Positions 34,792 to 42,442 of a DNA stretch of 49,552 nucleotides are shown here, piece by piece. The DNA lies in NCBI GenBank assembly GCA_944386655.1, contig CALXBX010000050.1, forward strand, positions 1-49,552, in the 5' to 3' direction. Under the pieces are notes generated by a model. It made no database searches. It was given only the letters and a program-made list of their open reading frames with translations, and was not told the DNA's origin. Every line of letters starts with the position of its first letter. The stretch's first letter is position 1. A program made the translations under genes and the position numbers. This DNA comes from an uncultured Clostridia bacterium (lineage in GTDB: Bacteria > Bacillota > Clostridia > TANB77 > CAG-508).

Positions 34792-36501
34792 ATGATAAAT
34801 TTTAAGCAAGAAATAGCAAAGCAAATAGCGAAAACAGTAGATTTAGATGTAGCGGAATTGGAAAGCTATATAGAAATACCAAAGGAAGAAAAGATGGGGG
34901 ATTATGCATTCCCTTGTTTTAAGTTGGCAAAAATTTTGAAAAAAGCCCCACCAATGATTGCTGCAGAAATTAAGGAAAAGCTAGAAATAGATAATGAAGT
35001 ATTTGAAAAGGTAGAAATGGTAGGAGGATATTTAAACTTTTATATTGCTCCTAAAGCATTCATAGAAACTGTTTCAAAGGAATTTGAAGTAAATAAAGAA
35101 AAGTTTGGTAGCAGAAATGTAGGAGAAGGAAAAACGGTAGTAATTGACTATTCTGCACCTAATATTGCAAAGCCATTTCATATAGGTCATTTACGTTCCA
35201 CAGTAATTGGAGGAGCATTGTACAATATTTATCAATTTTTGGGTTATCATACGGTAGGAGTGAATCATTTAGGAGATTATGGTACACAATTTGGTAAACT
35301 AATTGAAGGCTATAAAAGATGGGGAACAGAATACCATATAGAAGAAAATCCTATTGACGAATTAACGAAGATTTATGTAAGAATTAATAAACTTTGTGAA
35401 GAAGATGAATCTGTTTTAGAGACTTGTAGAAATAACTTTAAGAAATTAGAAGATGGAGATAGCTACTGCGTAGAAATTTGGGAGAAGTTTAGAAACTTAA
35501 GCTTAAAGGAATTTCAAAAAGTATATGACTTATTGGGAAGCCATTTTGATTCTTGGAATGGAGAAGCTTTTTATTCTGATAAAATGGGAGAAATTGTTGA
35601 AATTTTAGAAGAAAAAAATCAATTAGTAGAATCAGAAGGAGCAAGGGTAGTTTCTTTAGAAGACAAAGGCATGCCACCATGTATTATTGAAAAGACAAAT
35701 GGTTCTTCTACTTATGCTACTAGAGATTTGGCGGCTATTTTGTATAGAGCACGTACTTATGATTTTGATAAGGCTTTATATGTTACTTCTTATGAGCAAG
35801 TATTGCATTTTAAACAGGTTTTTGAAGTGGCAAAATTATTGGGAATATCAGAAAAATATACCAACGGCTTAGAGCATGTTCCTTTTGGAATGGTAAGACT
35901 AAAAGAAGGAAAAATGTCTACCAGAGAAGGAAACTTTATTAAATTAGAAGATTTATTACAAGAAGCCATTACACGTGCTGAGAAAGTAATTGAAGAGAAA
36001 AATCCAGATTTAGAAAATAAACAAGAAGTAGCAAAAAAAGTGGGAATAGGAGCAGTTATTTTTAACGATTTATCTAATAGTAGAATTAAAGATGAAGTTT
36101 TTGATTGGGATTTAATGCTTAATTTTCAAGGAGAAACAGGACCTTATATTCAATATATTTATGTAAGAACCAAAAGTGTAATAGAAAAAGCAGGATATCT
36201 TCCAAAAGTAGAAGAAATAGATTTTTCACAACTAGAAGATGAAGATTCCAAAAGAATTTTCAAATTATTATATAGTTTAGAAGATGTACTACAACAAGTA
36301 ACAGATAAAAATGAACCATCTTTTCTATCTAGATATTTAATAGATTTAAGTCAAAGTTTTAGTACTTTTTATAATAATCACAAAATTTTGGGAGAAGAGA
36401 AAAAAGTACAAGACGCAAGACTATATCTTACCAATATAGTAGGAAATGTTTTAAAAACAGGAGCAGGACTGCTAGGAATGCAAATGCCAGATAGAATGTA
36501 A
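34792..36501 (+). CDS. argS: Arginyl-tRNA synthetase
   Basis: Charges tRNA-Arg. The 569-residue class I enzyme has the N-terminal additional domain, SAPNIAKPFHIGHLRSTVIG (HIGH signature), GDYGTQFGKLI, STYATRDLAAILYR, EGKMSTREGNFI (KMSK region) and a C-terminal anticodon-binding domain ending in GLLGMQMPDRM. AAAGGGTG precedes ATG 34792. All its own arginines avoid CGG. It follows a 66-bp palindrome with no clear promoter of its own. Confidence 0.96.
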   Translation: MINFKQEIAKQIAKTVDLDVAELESYIEIPKEEKMGDYAFPCFKLAKILKKAPPMIAAEIKEKLEIDNEVFEKVEMVGGYLNFYIAPKAFIETVSKEFEVNKEKFGSRNVGEGKTVVIDYSAPNIAKPFHIGHLRSTVIGGALYNIYQFLGYHTVGVNHLGDYGTQFGKLIEGYKRWGTEYHIEENPIDELTKIYVRINKLCEEDESVLETCRNNFKKLEDGDSYCVEIWEKFRNLSLKEFQKVYDLLGSHFDSWNGEAFYSDKMGEIVEILEEKNQLVESEGARVVSLEDKGMPPCIIEKTNGSSTYATRDLAAILYRARTYDFDKALYVTSYEQVLHFKQVFEVAKLLGISEKYTNGLEHVPFGMVRLKEGKMSTREGNFIKLEDLLQEAITRAEKVIEEKNPDLENKQEVAKKVGIGAVIFNDLSNSRIKDEVFDWDLMLNFQGETGPYIQYIYVRTKSVIEKAGYLPKVEEIDFSQLEDEDSKRIFKLLYSLEDVLQQVTDKNEPSFLSRYLIDLSQSFSTFYNNHKILGEEKKVQDARLYLTNIVGNVLKTGAGLLGMQMPDRM

Positions 36502-36581
36502 GAGGTCAGGAAATATATAGAAACAAATAAAAAAACACATTAAACAGATCATAAAAATATAAGAATTGATTAAAATATGAG

Positions 36582-36618
36582 AATAAAAATCCCCTAGCTA
36601 AGCCGGGGGATTTTTATT
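36582..36618. terminator. Bidirectional terminator after argS
   Basis: AATAAAAATCCCC and GGGGATTTTTATT form a strong stem, with A and T runs on both sides, between convergent genes. Confidence 0.85.
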
Positions 36619-36692
36619 GAAAGTATTTTGAAAAAAGTGATAAAATAAAAAATTTACTATATTTATTACAACGATATATGGAAGAATATTTC

Positions 36693-37232
36693 TTATTTAT
36701 TATTAGGATTGTATTGTGCTATTTTTTTATTTTGACTTTCTACAATTTCTTTTCCTTTATCGGCAAACTTTCTAATAAAAGCAGCTTTCTTAGCCATTAC
36801 ATTCTGGAAATGTTCAGAATCCTCTATAACGGACAATCTAACATCATAATCAAACATTTTTGAATATACGTAATCAAATTGTTTATCATATTGCTCATGC
36901 TTTTCAATACTTGCTTTGGCATAATCTAGCAATAAGTCCAATTTTCTGCCATGTTCGTATTGCATAACAGTAACAACATCTTCTAAGGCAGACAATCTTT
37001 CGTCTATAGAGTCTACTTTGTCCTTCATCTCATATAAAGAATCCACTTTACTTCTGATTTCGTCTATAGATTCTATCTTGTCTTTCATGCTATACAAAGA
37101 GTCCACTTTACTTCTGATTTCGTCTATAGATTCTATCTTGTCCTTCATACTATACAAGTAGTCCACCTTGTCACCCATAACATCCATTTTTTTATTCATG
37201 GATTGTAAAATTTGTAATATTTCATTATCCAT
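36693..37232 (-). CDS. Coiled-coil protein with 20-residue repeats
   Basis: The 179-residue protein has no membrane span and is predicted almost wholly helical. Residues 23-82 are three 20-residue units: VDYLYSMKDKIESIDEIRSK, VDSLYSMKDKIESIDEIRSK and a diverged third. Downstream is DRLSALEDV-type heptad sequence and a basic C-terminal end. Similar long coiled coils occur in phage tail and scaffolding proteins and in cytoskeletal proteins, but no family is recognised. AGGAGG precedes ATG 37232. It is transcribed alone on the minus strand and ends at the bidirectional argS terminator. Confidence 0.75.
   Translation of the reverse strand: MDNEILQILQSMNKKMDVMGDKVDYLYSMKDKIESIDEIRSKVDSLYSMKDKIESIDEIRSKVDSLYEMKDKVDSIDERLSALEDVVTVMQYEHGRKLDLLLDYAKASIEKHEQYDKQFDYVYSKMFDYDVRLSVIEDSEHFQNVMAKKAAFIRKFADKGKEIVESQNKKIAQYNPNNK
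36987..37166 (-). repeat. 60-bp tandem repeat, three units
   Basis: Two units are almost identical at the DNA level and the third is diverged. Unit length is a multiple of three, so slippage would change coiled-coil length without breaking the frame. Confidence 0.85.
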
Positions 37233-37283
37233 TGTATAAATCCTCCTTTCTCTTATAAAATGATCCGTTTAATGCTTGACGAT

Positions 37284-37312
37284 AGTATAACATAGCTTTA
37301 CAAAGATGGCAA
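37284..37312 (-). promoter_or_regulatory. Promoter of the coiled-coil gene
   Basis: TTGCCA (37312-37307), 17 bases, extended -10 TGTTATACT (TATACT at 37289-37284). Confidence 0.6.
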
Positions 37313-37557
37313 GACAAAAAATAAAAAAAATCAACTTATTTGTAAAAAAAGGTAAAACGTAAATTCAATGAATTGGCTAGATAACGAAAAGAATAGAAAA
37401 GTGTCGGAATATGTCTTATAATCTGCAATTTGCTCATAAAAGTAAAACCAAACTTTCATAGAAAAAAGAAAGTAAACAAAGAAAATAAAAGAGTATAATA
37501 AATTTTAAATTTAACGAATAAGTAAAATAACAAGCAAACGAATAAGCAAAAGAATAA

Positions 37558-37596
37558 GTAAAAAAGGAGCTATCCTTTATAGACTTATAGCTCCTT
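37558..37596 (-). terminator. Terminator of the LCP gene
   Basis: Reading the minus strand, AAGGAGCTAT ... ATAGCTCCTT then TTTTAC, just after the stop codon at 37608. Confidence 0.85.
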
Positions 37597-37607
37597 CAAA
37601 AAAAGTT

Positions 37608-38744
37608 TTAATTACTATATCCTGTTTTTTGAATAATTTGATTGCTAATGCTTTTTACTGTTTCAGATGGTTCATAATTTTCCTCTCCAAATAGATTTTC
37701 ATGTAATTGCTTTACGTTTTCTTCTAATGTAACAGGAATACCGTACCATAAATTTAAAGTGATGCCTCTTGTTTCATATGGCCAACCTTCACTATCTGTA
37801 ACATTGTAAGATAATAAATCTGGTAATAAAGCAATAATATCATTTTTCGAAATGTTAGTAGAAAGATGAGGTAGTACTGTATCTAGTAAAGAGTTTAATT
37901 GTGCTAAATCTAATTTTTTTACTTTTTCAAATACAGCATTTAATACAGTTCTCATACGTTCTGTTCTTTGATAATCTGTATCAATTTTTCTAATTCTAGA
38001 ATAAGCAAGTGCTTGTGCACCATCTAGGGTATAAGTACCTGCACCAGAAAGACCAGAAATTTGAGAAGCTTCTGCAGCAGTTACCGTAATATCTACACCA
38101 CCAATAGCATTTACAACAGTTCTTACGGTTTCAAAGTTAACCGTAACAAATTCAGAAATATTTAAATCTAAATTTCTATTTAAAGTACTTAATGTTAAAC
38201 GAGGTCCACCATAAGCATAAGCGTGTGTAACTTTGTCTAAACCATGTCCTTCAATATCTAAATAAGTATCTCTATAAACAGAAAGCAATTTTACATCTTT
38301 CGTATTATTATTGATACTAACAATAATAATACAATCACTTCTAGAACCAGTAAAAGTATCATCACGTGTGTCAATACCAAGCAGTGCAATATTACGATAT
38401 TCACTTAAGGACTCATCTACTTGTGTGTCTACACTAACATCCTCTTTGGTAACATCATTTACATAGTTTAATTTATCTAATTTGTCGTTTACAAACCATA
38501 GCGATGTAGCAATAGCTGTAACGACAAAAATAATAATTAAAATAAGTAAGAATAACAAAATACGCACAAAAATACTTTTTTTCTTCTTTTTCTTTCTTTG
38601 TTTTTCTTCTTTGTTGGAAGAAGTATCTTGTGTTGTAATGCTATTATCTTCTGACGATGAAGAAGTTGTTGGTATAGTTTTTTTCTTTTTTATTTTATTT
38701 TCTTCCTGATGGTTGTTAGGAAGATTTTCTTTATTCTCATCCAT
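37608..38744 (-). CDS. LytR-CpsA-Psr (LCP) family phosphotransferase
   Basis: LCP enzymes attach lipid-linked glycopolymers such as teichoic acids and capsules to peptidoglycan. The 378-residue protein has a disordered Lys/Ser/Glu-rich cytoplasmic tail, a KKKKKK cluster, one span (ILLFLLILIIIFVVTAIA) and the LCP domain: GIDTRDDTFTGSRSDCIIIV, LLSVYRDTYLDI, KVTHAYAYGG, VNAIGGVDITV, LDGAQALAYSRIR and DYQRTERMRTVL, with the usual Arg/Asp active-site residues. ATG 38744 follows AAAGGAGG; the ATG further upstream is ignored. A gene pair for glycosyl transfer diverges from it, so it may handle the same polymer. Confidence 0.93.
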   Translation of the reverse strand: MDENKENLPNNHQEENKIKKKKTIPTTSSSSEDNSITTQDTSSNKEEKQRKKKKKKSIFVRILLFLLILIIIFVVTAIATSLWFVNDKLDKLNYVNDVTKEDVSVDTQVDESLSEYRNIALLGIDTRDDTFTGSRSDCIIIVSINNNTKDVKLLSVYRDTYLDIEGHGLDKVTHAYAYGGPRLTLSTLNRNLDLNISEFVTVNFETVRTVVNAIGGVDITVTAAEASQISGLSGAGTYTLDGAQALAYSRIRKIDTDYQRTERMRTVLNAVFEKVKKLDLAQLNSLLDTVLPHLSTNISKNDIIALLPDLLSYNVTDSEGWPYETRGITLNLWYGIPVTLEENVKQLHENLFGEENYEPSETVKSISNQIIQKTGYSN

Positions 38745-38772
38745 ATTAATTCCTCCTTTAATTTCTTTTTCT

Positions 38773-38800
38773 ATTATACACAAAATTCAAAAAAAGTAAA
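38773..38800 (-). promoter_or_regulatory. Promoter of the LCP gene
   Basis: TTTACT (38800-38795), 16 bases, TATAAT (38778-38773). Confidence 0.6.
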
Positions 38801-38861
38801 GTTTTGTAGAAAAATAAATAAAAAAAGACATCCTCTTTTTACTTTTATGGAAAGAATAACG

Positions 38862-38890
38862 TTGCAAAAGAGAAGCAAATAAGATATAAT
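38862..38890 (+). promoter_or_regulatory. Promoter of the VanZ-Alg14 gene
   Basis: TTGCAA at 38862-38867, 17 bases, TATAAT at 38885-38890. The predicted start is about 20 bases before ATG 38920. Confidence 0.65.
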
Positions 38891-38919
38891 TTGAAAAAAA
38901 GAAAAGGAATGACATAGAA

Positions 38920-39894
38920 ATGAAAGTTACTGTACAAAGACTGATATGGTCTATTTTAATTATTGCGAATTGTATTGCTATTTTCCAATTCTCTAGTCAA
39001 AATGCTCAAATATCTGGTAATACAAGTGGAAGAGTAGTAGATTGGATAGCAGAATTAATCCCCTCTATCCAAAAGCTAAATGAGGAAGAAAAGACAAGGA
39101 TAAAAGAAGAGATTATGCAACCGATTATTAGAAAATTAGCTCATTTTTCTATTTATGCACTATTAGGATTTCTTATCATGGGCTTAGCGTCTACTTATCA
39201 GGGAACATTTTATCAAAAAATATTGTGTAGTGTTTTATTAGCTTGTATTTATGCAATGAGCGACGAATTTCATCAGCTGTTTATTTCAGGAAGAAGTGGA
39301 CAAATAACAGATGTTTTAATTGATACAGCAGGAGCATTAACAGGAGCTATAATAGGTATGTTGATGATAAAATGTTATTATAAAGTTACCAAGAAGCAGA
39401 TAGAAAGAAAAAAAATAGAGAAAGATACAAAGTTATTATTTATTTCTAGTACTGGAGGGCATTTTAATGAATTAATGCAATTAAAACCATTATTTGCTAA
39501 ATGTAATTATCATATTGTTACAGAAACTTCACCTGCTATGGAGCATTTGAAACAAGAATATGGGAAAAAGTTAGATTTTTTAGTATATGGAACGAAAAAA
39601 ACGCCTATCCGATATATAGGAATTTTACTAGTGAATTGTTTGAAAAGTTTATGGATTTATTTGAAATTTAGACCACAAGTTGTTATTACAACTGGTACAC
39701 ATACAGCAGGACCTATGTGTTGTATTGCTAAAATATTGGGGAGTAAAGTAATTTATATAGAAACATTTGCTAATCGTAATACAAAAACAGAAACAGGAAC
39801 ACTTTTGTATCATATAGCAGATGTATTTATTGTACAATGGGAAGAGATGCTTTCCATTTACCCAAAAGCAAAGTACTTAGGAGGACTTTACTAG
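38920..39894 (+). CDS. VanZ-like domain fused to Alg14/PssD-type glycosyltransferase subunit
   Basis: The 324-residue protein has two parts. Residues 1 to about 155 form a VanZ-like membrane domain with KLAHFSIYALLGFLIMG, SDEFHQLFISGRSGQITDVLID and TGAIIGM. Residues about 166-324 are an Alg14/PssD-like domain: LLFISSTGGHFNELMQL, TETSPAM, RPQVVITTGTHTAGPMC, KVIYIETFAN and DVFIVQWEEML. Alg14-type subunits anchor an Alg13-type catalytic subunit at the membrane to add a sugar to a lipid-linked intermediate; the Alg13 partner follows 62 bases later. There is no frame break between the parts. A VanZ domain replacing the usual membrane anchor is unusual. Confidence 0.85.
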   Translation: MKVTVQRLIWSILIIANCIAIFQFSSQNAQISGNTSGRVVDWIAELIPSIQKLNEEEKTRIKEEIMQPIIRKLAHFSIYALLGFLIMGLASTYQGTFYQKILCSVLLACIYAMSDEFHQLFISGRSGQITDVLIDTAGALTGAIIGMLMIKCYYKVTKKQIERKKIEKDTKLLFISSTGGHFNELMQLKPLFAKCNYHIVTETSPAMEHLKQEYGKKLDFLVYGTKKTPIRYIGILLVNCLKSLWIYLKFRPQVVITTGTHTAGPMCCIAKILGSKVIYIETFANRNTKTETGTLLYHIADVFIVQWEEMLSIYPKAKYLGGLY

Positions 39895-39956
39895 AAAAAG
39901 ATGGAATAAGACTTAAAGAGAGAGTCTACAAATTGAAATAAAGGTAGGGAAAAATA

Positions 39957-40448
39957 ATGATTTTAGTTACATTAGGAACGCAAGACAAGCCTTTTGGTAG
40001 ATTACTAGAGGCAGTAGAAAAACAAATAGAAAATGGAAATATACAAGAAGAGGTTATTGCACAAGTAGGATCTACACCATATACCTCATATAGAATGAAA
40101 ATTATTCCTTATATTCCAGTAGAAAATTTTTCAGCCATGTTAGAAAAAGCAAATTTTGTGATAACACATGCGGGCGTAGGCTCTATTATAGAGGGATTGA
40201 AAAAGAAAAAAAAGATGATTGTAGCTGCTAGAAAAAAAGAATACGGGGAACATGTAAATAATCATCAAGAACAAATTTTAGAAAATTTTAGCCAAAGTGG
40301 ATATATTATTCCACTTACAGATTTCGATAAATTAGGAGAAGTCATTCAACAATTAAAAGATTTTACACCACGAGAATTTCAAAGTAATCAAACAAAATTT
40401 GTAGAAGGACTAGAAATACAAATAGAGAATTTATTAAATAGGAGGTAG
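39957..40448 (+). CDS. Alg13/PssE-type glycosyltransferase subunit
   Basis: The 163-residue catalytic partner of the preceding Alg14-like protein has the GT28 C-terminal fold: MILVTLGTQDKPFGRLLEAVE, PYIPVENFSAMLEKANFVITHAGVGSIIEGL (nucleotide-sugar binding) and EHVNNHQEQILENF. It transfers a sugar, often GlcNAc, glucose or galactose, from a UDP donor to a lipid-linked acceptor. AGGTAGGG precedes ATG 39957. Its last codons overlap the ribosome site of the flavin reductase gene. Confidence 0.9.
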   Translation: MILVTLGTQDKPFGRLLEAVEKQIENGNIQEEVIAQVGSTPYTSYRMKIIPYIPVENFSAMLEKANFVITHAGVGSIIEGLKKKKKMIVAARKKEYGEHVNNHQEQILENFSQSGYIIPLTDFDKLGEVIQQLKDFTPREFQSNQTKFVEGLEIQIENLLNRR

Positions 40449-40450
40449 AA

Positions 40451-40963
40451 ATGAATAAAAAAGTTTTATTTGATTTAAATTATGGGTTATATATTGTAAC
40501 AGCTAAAAATGAAGATAATTTTTCAGGATGTGTTGTAAATACAGTTACACAAGTTACAGCAGAAGACAAGCCTAAGTTAGTAGTAGCAATCAATAAGGAT
40601 AATTATACAGCAGAACTTGCAAAGAAAGGCAGAAAAATAAATATCTCTGTTTTGTCAAAAGAAGCAGATATGTTGTTAATTGGAAAATTTGGATTTCGTT
40701 CTGGAAGAGATATCAACAAATTAGAAGGAACAGAATACAAAATGGGAAATAATGGAGTACCTATTGTAACACAAAAAGCAGTTTCTTATATAGAGTGCCA
40801 AGTAATTCAGATAATAGATTGTGCAACACATGATTTATTTTTATTAGAAATGCAAGAAGGAGAGAAAATAGCAGAAGAAGGTGAGCCAATGACTTACGAG
40901 TATTATCATACAGTGATAAAAGGGAAAACACCTCCAAAGGCTTCTAGCTATAATGAACTTTAG
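40451..40963 (+). CDS. Flavin reductase-like protein (FMN-binding), short C-terminus
   Basis: The 170-residue protein matches the FMN-binding split-barrel flavin reductase family: LNYGLYIVTAKNEDNFSGCVVNTVTQVT, INISVLSK, GFRSGRDINKL and AVSYIECQV. Relatives often carry a rubredoxin domain after the linker KGKTPPKASSY; here the protein stops two or three residues after that linker, at TAG 40961-40963. This stop lies within a palindromic repeat, so the repeat may have trimmed the 3' end. AGGAGG precedes the ATG, within the end of the glycosyltransferase gene. Confidence 0.85.
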   Translation: MNKKVLFDLNYGLYIVTAKNEDNFSGCVVNTVTQVTAEDKPKLVVAINKDNYTAELAKKGRKINISVLSKEADMLLIGKFGFRSGRDINKLEGTEYKMGNNGVPIVTQKAVSYIECQVIQIIDCATHDLFLLEMQEGEKIAEEGEPMTYEYYHTVIKGKTPPKASSYNEL

Positions 40964-41040
40964 GGACGTTCTTTAAATGGAAAATGAGCAATTTAAGGAC
41001 TGTCCCTAAATTGCGTTTTAAGGAACTTTCCTAATGTTCA
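40955..41040. repeat. Nested cluster of GGGACGTTCC-family palindromes
   Basis: A left arm GAACTTTAGGGACGTTC (40955 on), a complete inner palindrome GCAATTTAAGGAC...GTCCCTAAATTGC (40988-41014) and a right arm TTAAGGAACTTTCCTAATGTTC ending at 41040. The right arm is the inverted, diverged partner of the left. It lies between convergent genes and contributes the stop region of both. Confidence 0.8.
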
Positions 41041-41220
41041 AGTTTGCCATACGAGTATATTGCTAGCGATAAGACTAAATAGGGCAATTATAATTGCGCA
41101 AGAAGCCCCAAAGTGATTTTTTTGTTCTTTCCATTCAAAAATGGCATAGGGAATAGTACGCAAAGTAAAATATAGACTAGCAATTAAAAAAGCAAAGCGA
41201 TATATAAAGTGAAACATAAT
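41038..41220 (-). CDS. Small two-span membrane protein
   Basis: The 60-residue protein has two hydrophobic segments (FIYRFAFLIASLYFTL and GASCAIIIALFSLIASNILVW) and a short charged loop. It closes the germination operon, 16 bases after gerC. The ribosome site TAGGAG favours ATG 41220 over ATG 41226. Small two-span proteins next to ger operons can tune germination (GerD/GerX-like in position only); the function is unknown. Confidence 0.65.
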   Translation of the reverse strand: MMFHFIYRFAFLIASLYFTLRTIPYAIFEWKEQKNHFGASCAIIIALFSLIASNILVWQT

Positions 41221-41236
41221 CATCAACTCCTAAAAT

Positions 41237-42442
41237 TTAACTTGTGGTAATCATAGTACCTGTTTGAATTTCTGCTTCCATATTCACTTGGAAAGTAGCA
41301 TATTGGTAATTATCTAGCCAGTTATAGCTTTCGAATTCTGGCAAGGTAAGGAATAAAGAAGCAGCCTGTTTTCCGAATCCATTAATATCAGAATGAAACA
41401 CCGTGGAGGTTTTATATAAATATTGTGTTAATAAGTTTTCTAAATGAAAGTTAACAGATTCCGAAATTTTTTCTAATATACTAGTATTCGCATAATTATC
41501 ATTTTCTGTCATGGAATAAATAAAGCCTTTTAGTTTTCCGTTTATTGTGATAAAAGGTGTTCCATTGATAATTTCTACTTTAGAGGTAAGATTTCGGTTG
41601 TTAATGGAGATATCTATTTTTTCATCTTCATTATCCGGATTAGGGACAGAAATTAAAAAGGAATCTACTTGGTTGCGGACAAGTGATAAACATAAGGTTT
41701 CTATAGCATTTAATTCTCCTACTAATTTATCTTCTTTAAAAACGGCAAGTCCTAAATTTTCAGAACCTTGTTCTCCCACAAAATTTGTTTCCATAGAACG
41801 AACATAAAAATCATTACCACTTTTAAAAGTTTGGTCTACTTTTCCCGTACTAACGCCACCCAATATGCCAAAAGGTTCACAAGTATCGCAAACTAATGCA
41901 TTATAAAATTCTCCGATAGTTACATTAGATACATAACCTGTGTATTTGCTGGAATTCGGAAAAACATCATAATATTTTGTTACCAAGCTTTCTAAAATAG
42001 GTTCTGTATTTTCTATATAAGAAAGTGCAGTAGTTCTACTAATAATAATATTTGTACTAGGTCTTAATTGCGCATGATTAATAAAAGTATAAATGAAATC
42101 AGAAATACCTTCTACGGCTACCTCCTCCGAAAAAACAATTACTTTACAATGGGAAAGGTTAAGTTCTTTAGAAATATAGGCATTCATTAAATTAATAGCA
42201 ATATCAATAGACGAAGCCTCCACACTATTAATAATAGAAGGATTTTGTTCAGAAGACTGTCCAGATGTTCCTGTAGTGAATTGGAATGTCACTTTATAAG
42301 CTTCTTTTTCTCCTTTATCAATTCCGATAGCAACAACATAAGCAAGATTATCAATGCTAAGAGAAGTATAAGAAGGAGTAAAAGAAAATACTAGAATAAG
42401 AAGTGCAATAATAATAAAACCATTTTTAATCCATTTACTCAT
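41237..42442 (-). CDS. gerC: Spore germination protein GerC (Ger(x)C family)
   Basis: The 401-residue C subunit of a germinant receptor, normally a lipoprotein on the outer face of the spore inner membrane. It has a hydrophobic N-terminus, then DNLAYVVAIGIDKGE, the NLSHCKVIVFSEEVA middle strand, PTELLF-like C-domain features and a helical C-terminus. The N-terminal segment ends FSFTPSYTSL without a lipobox cysteine, unlike typical GerAC. ATG 42442 has AGGTAGGTG upstream and overlaps the gerB stop by 8 bases; a GTG at 42451 is an alternative. Confidence 0.85.
   Translation of the reverse strand: MSKWIKNGFIIIALLILVFSFTPSYTSLSIDNLAYVVAIGIDKGEKEAYKVTFQFTTGTSGQSSEQNPSIINSVEASSIDIAINLMNAYISKELNLSHCKVIVFSEEVAVEGISDFIYTFINHAQLRPSTNIIISRTTALSYIENTEPILESLVTKYYDVFPNSSKYTGYVSNVTIGEFYNALVCDTCEPFGILGGVSTGKVDQTFKSGNDFYVRSMETNFVGEQGSENLGLAVFKEDKLVGELNAIETLCLSLVRNQVDSFLISVPNPDNEDEKIDISINNRNLTSKVEIINGTPFITINGKLKGFIYSMTENDNYANTSILEKISESVNFHLENLLTQYLYKTSTVFHSDINGFGKQAASLFLTLPEFESYNWLDNYQYATFQVNMEAEIQTGTMITTS

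Larger units (their letters stand above)
37233..37607. other. 375-bp gene-free region
   Basis: It holds the minus-strand promoter of the coiled-coil gene (37284-37312), a long AT-rich stretch with imperfect repeats of GAATAAGYAAAA type at about 37517-37562, and the LCP gene terminator (37558-37596). No further coding sequence was recognised. Confidence 0.6.

Noticed and set aside
37517..37562. GAATAAG repeats as a CRISPR or regulatory array
   Set aside because: Units are short, imperfect and unevenly spaced, with no spacers; they look like low-complexity DNA.
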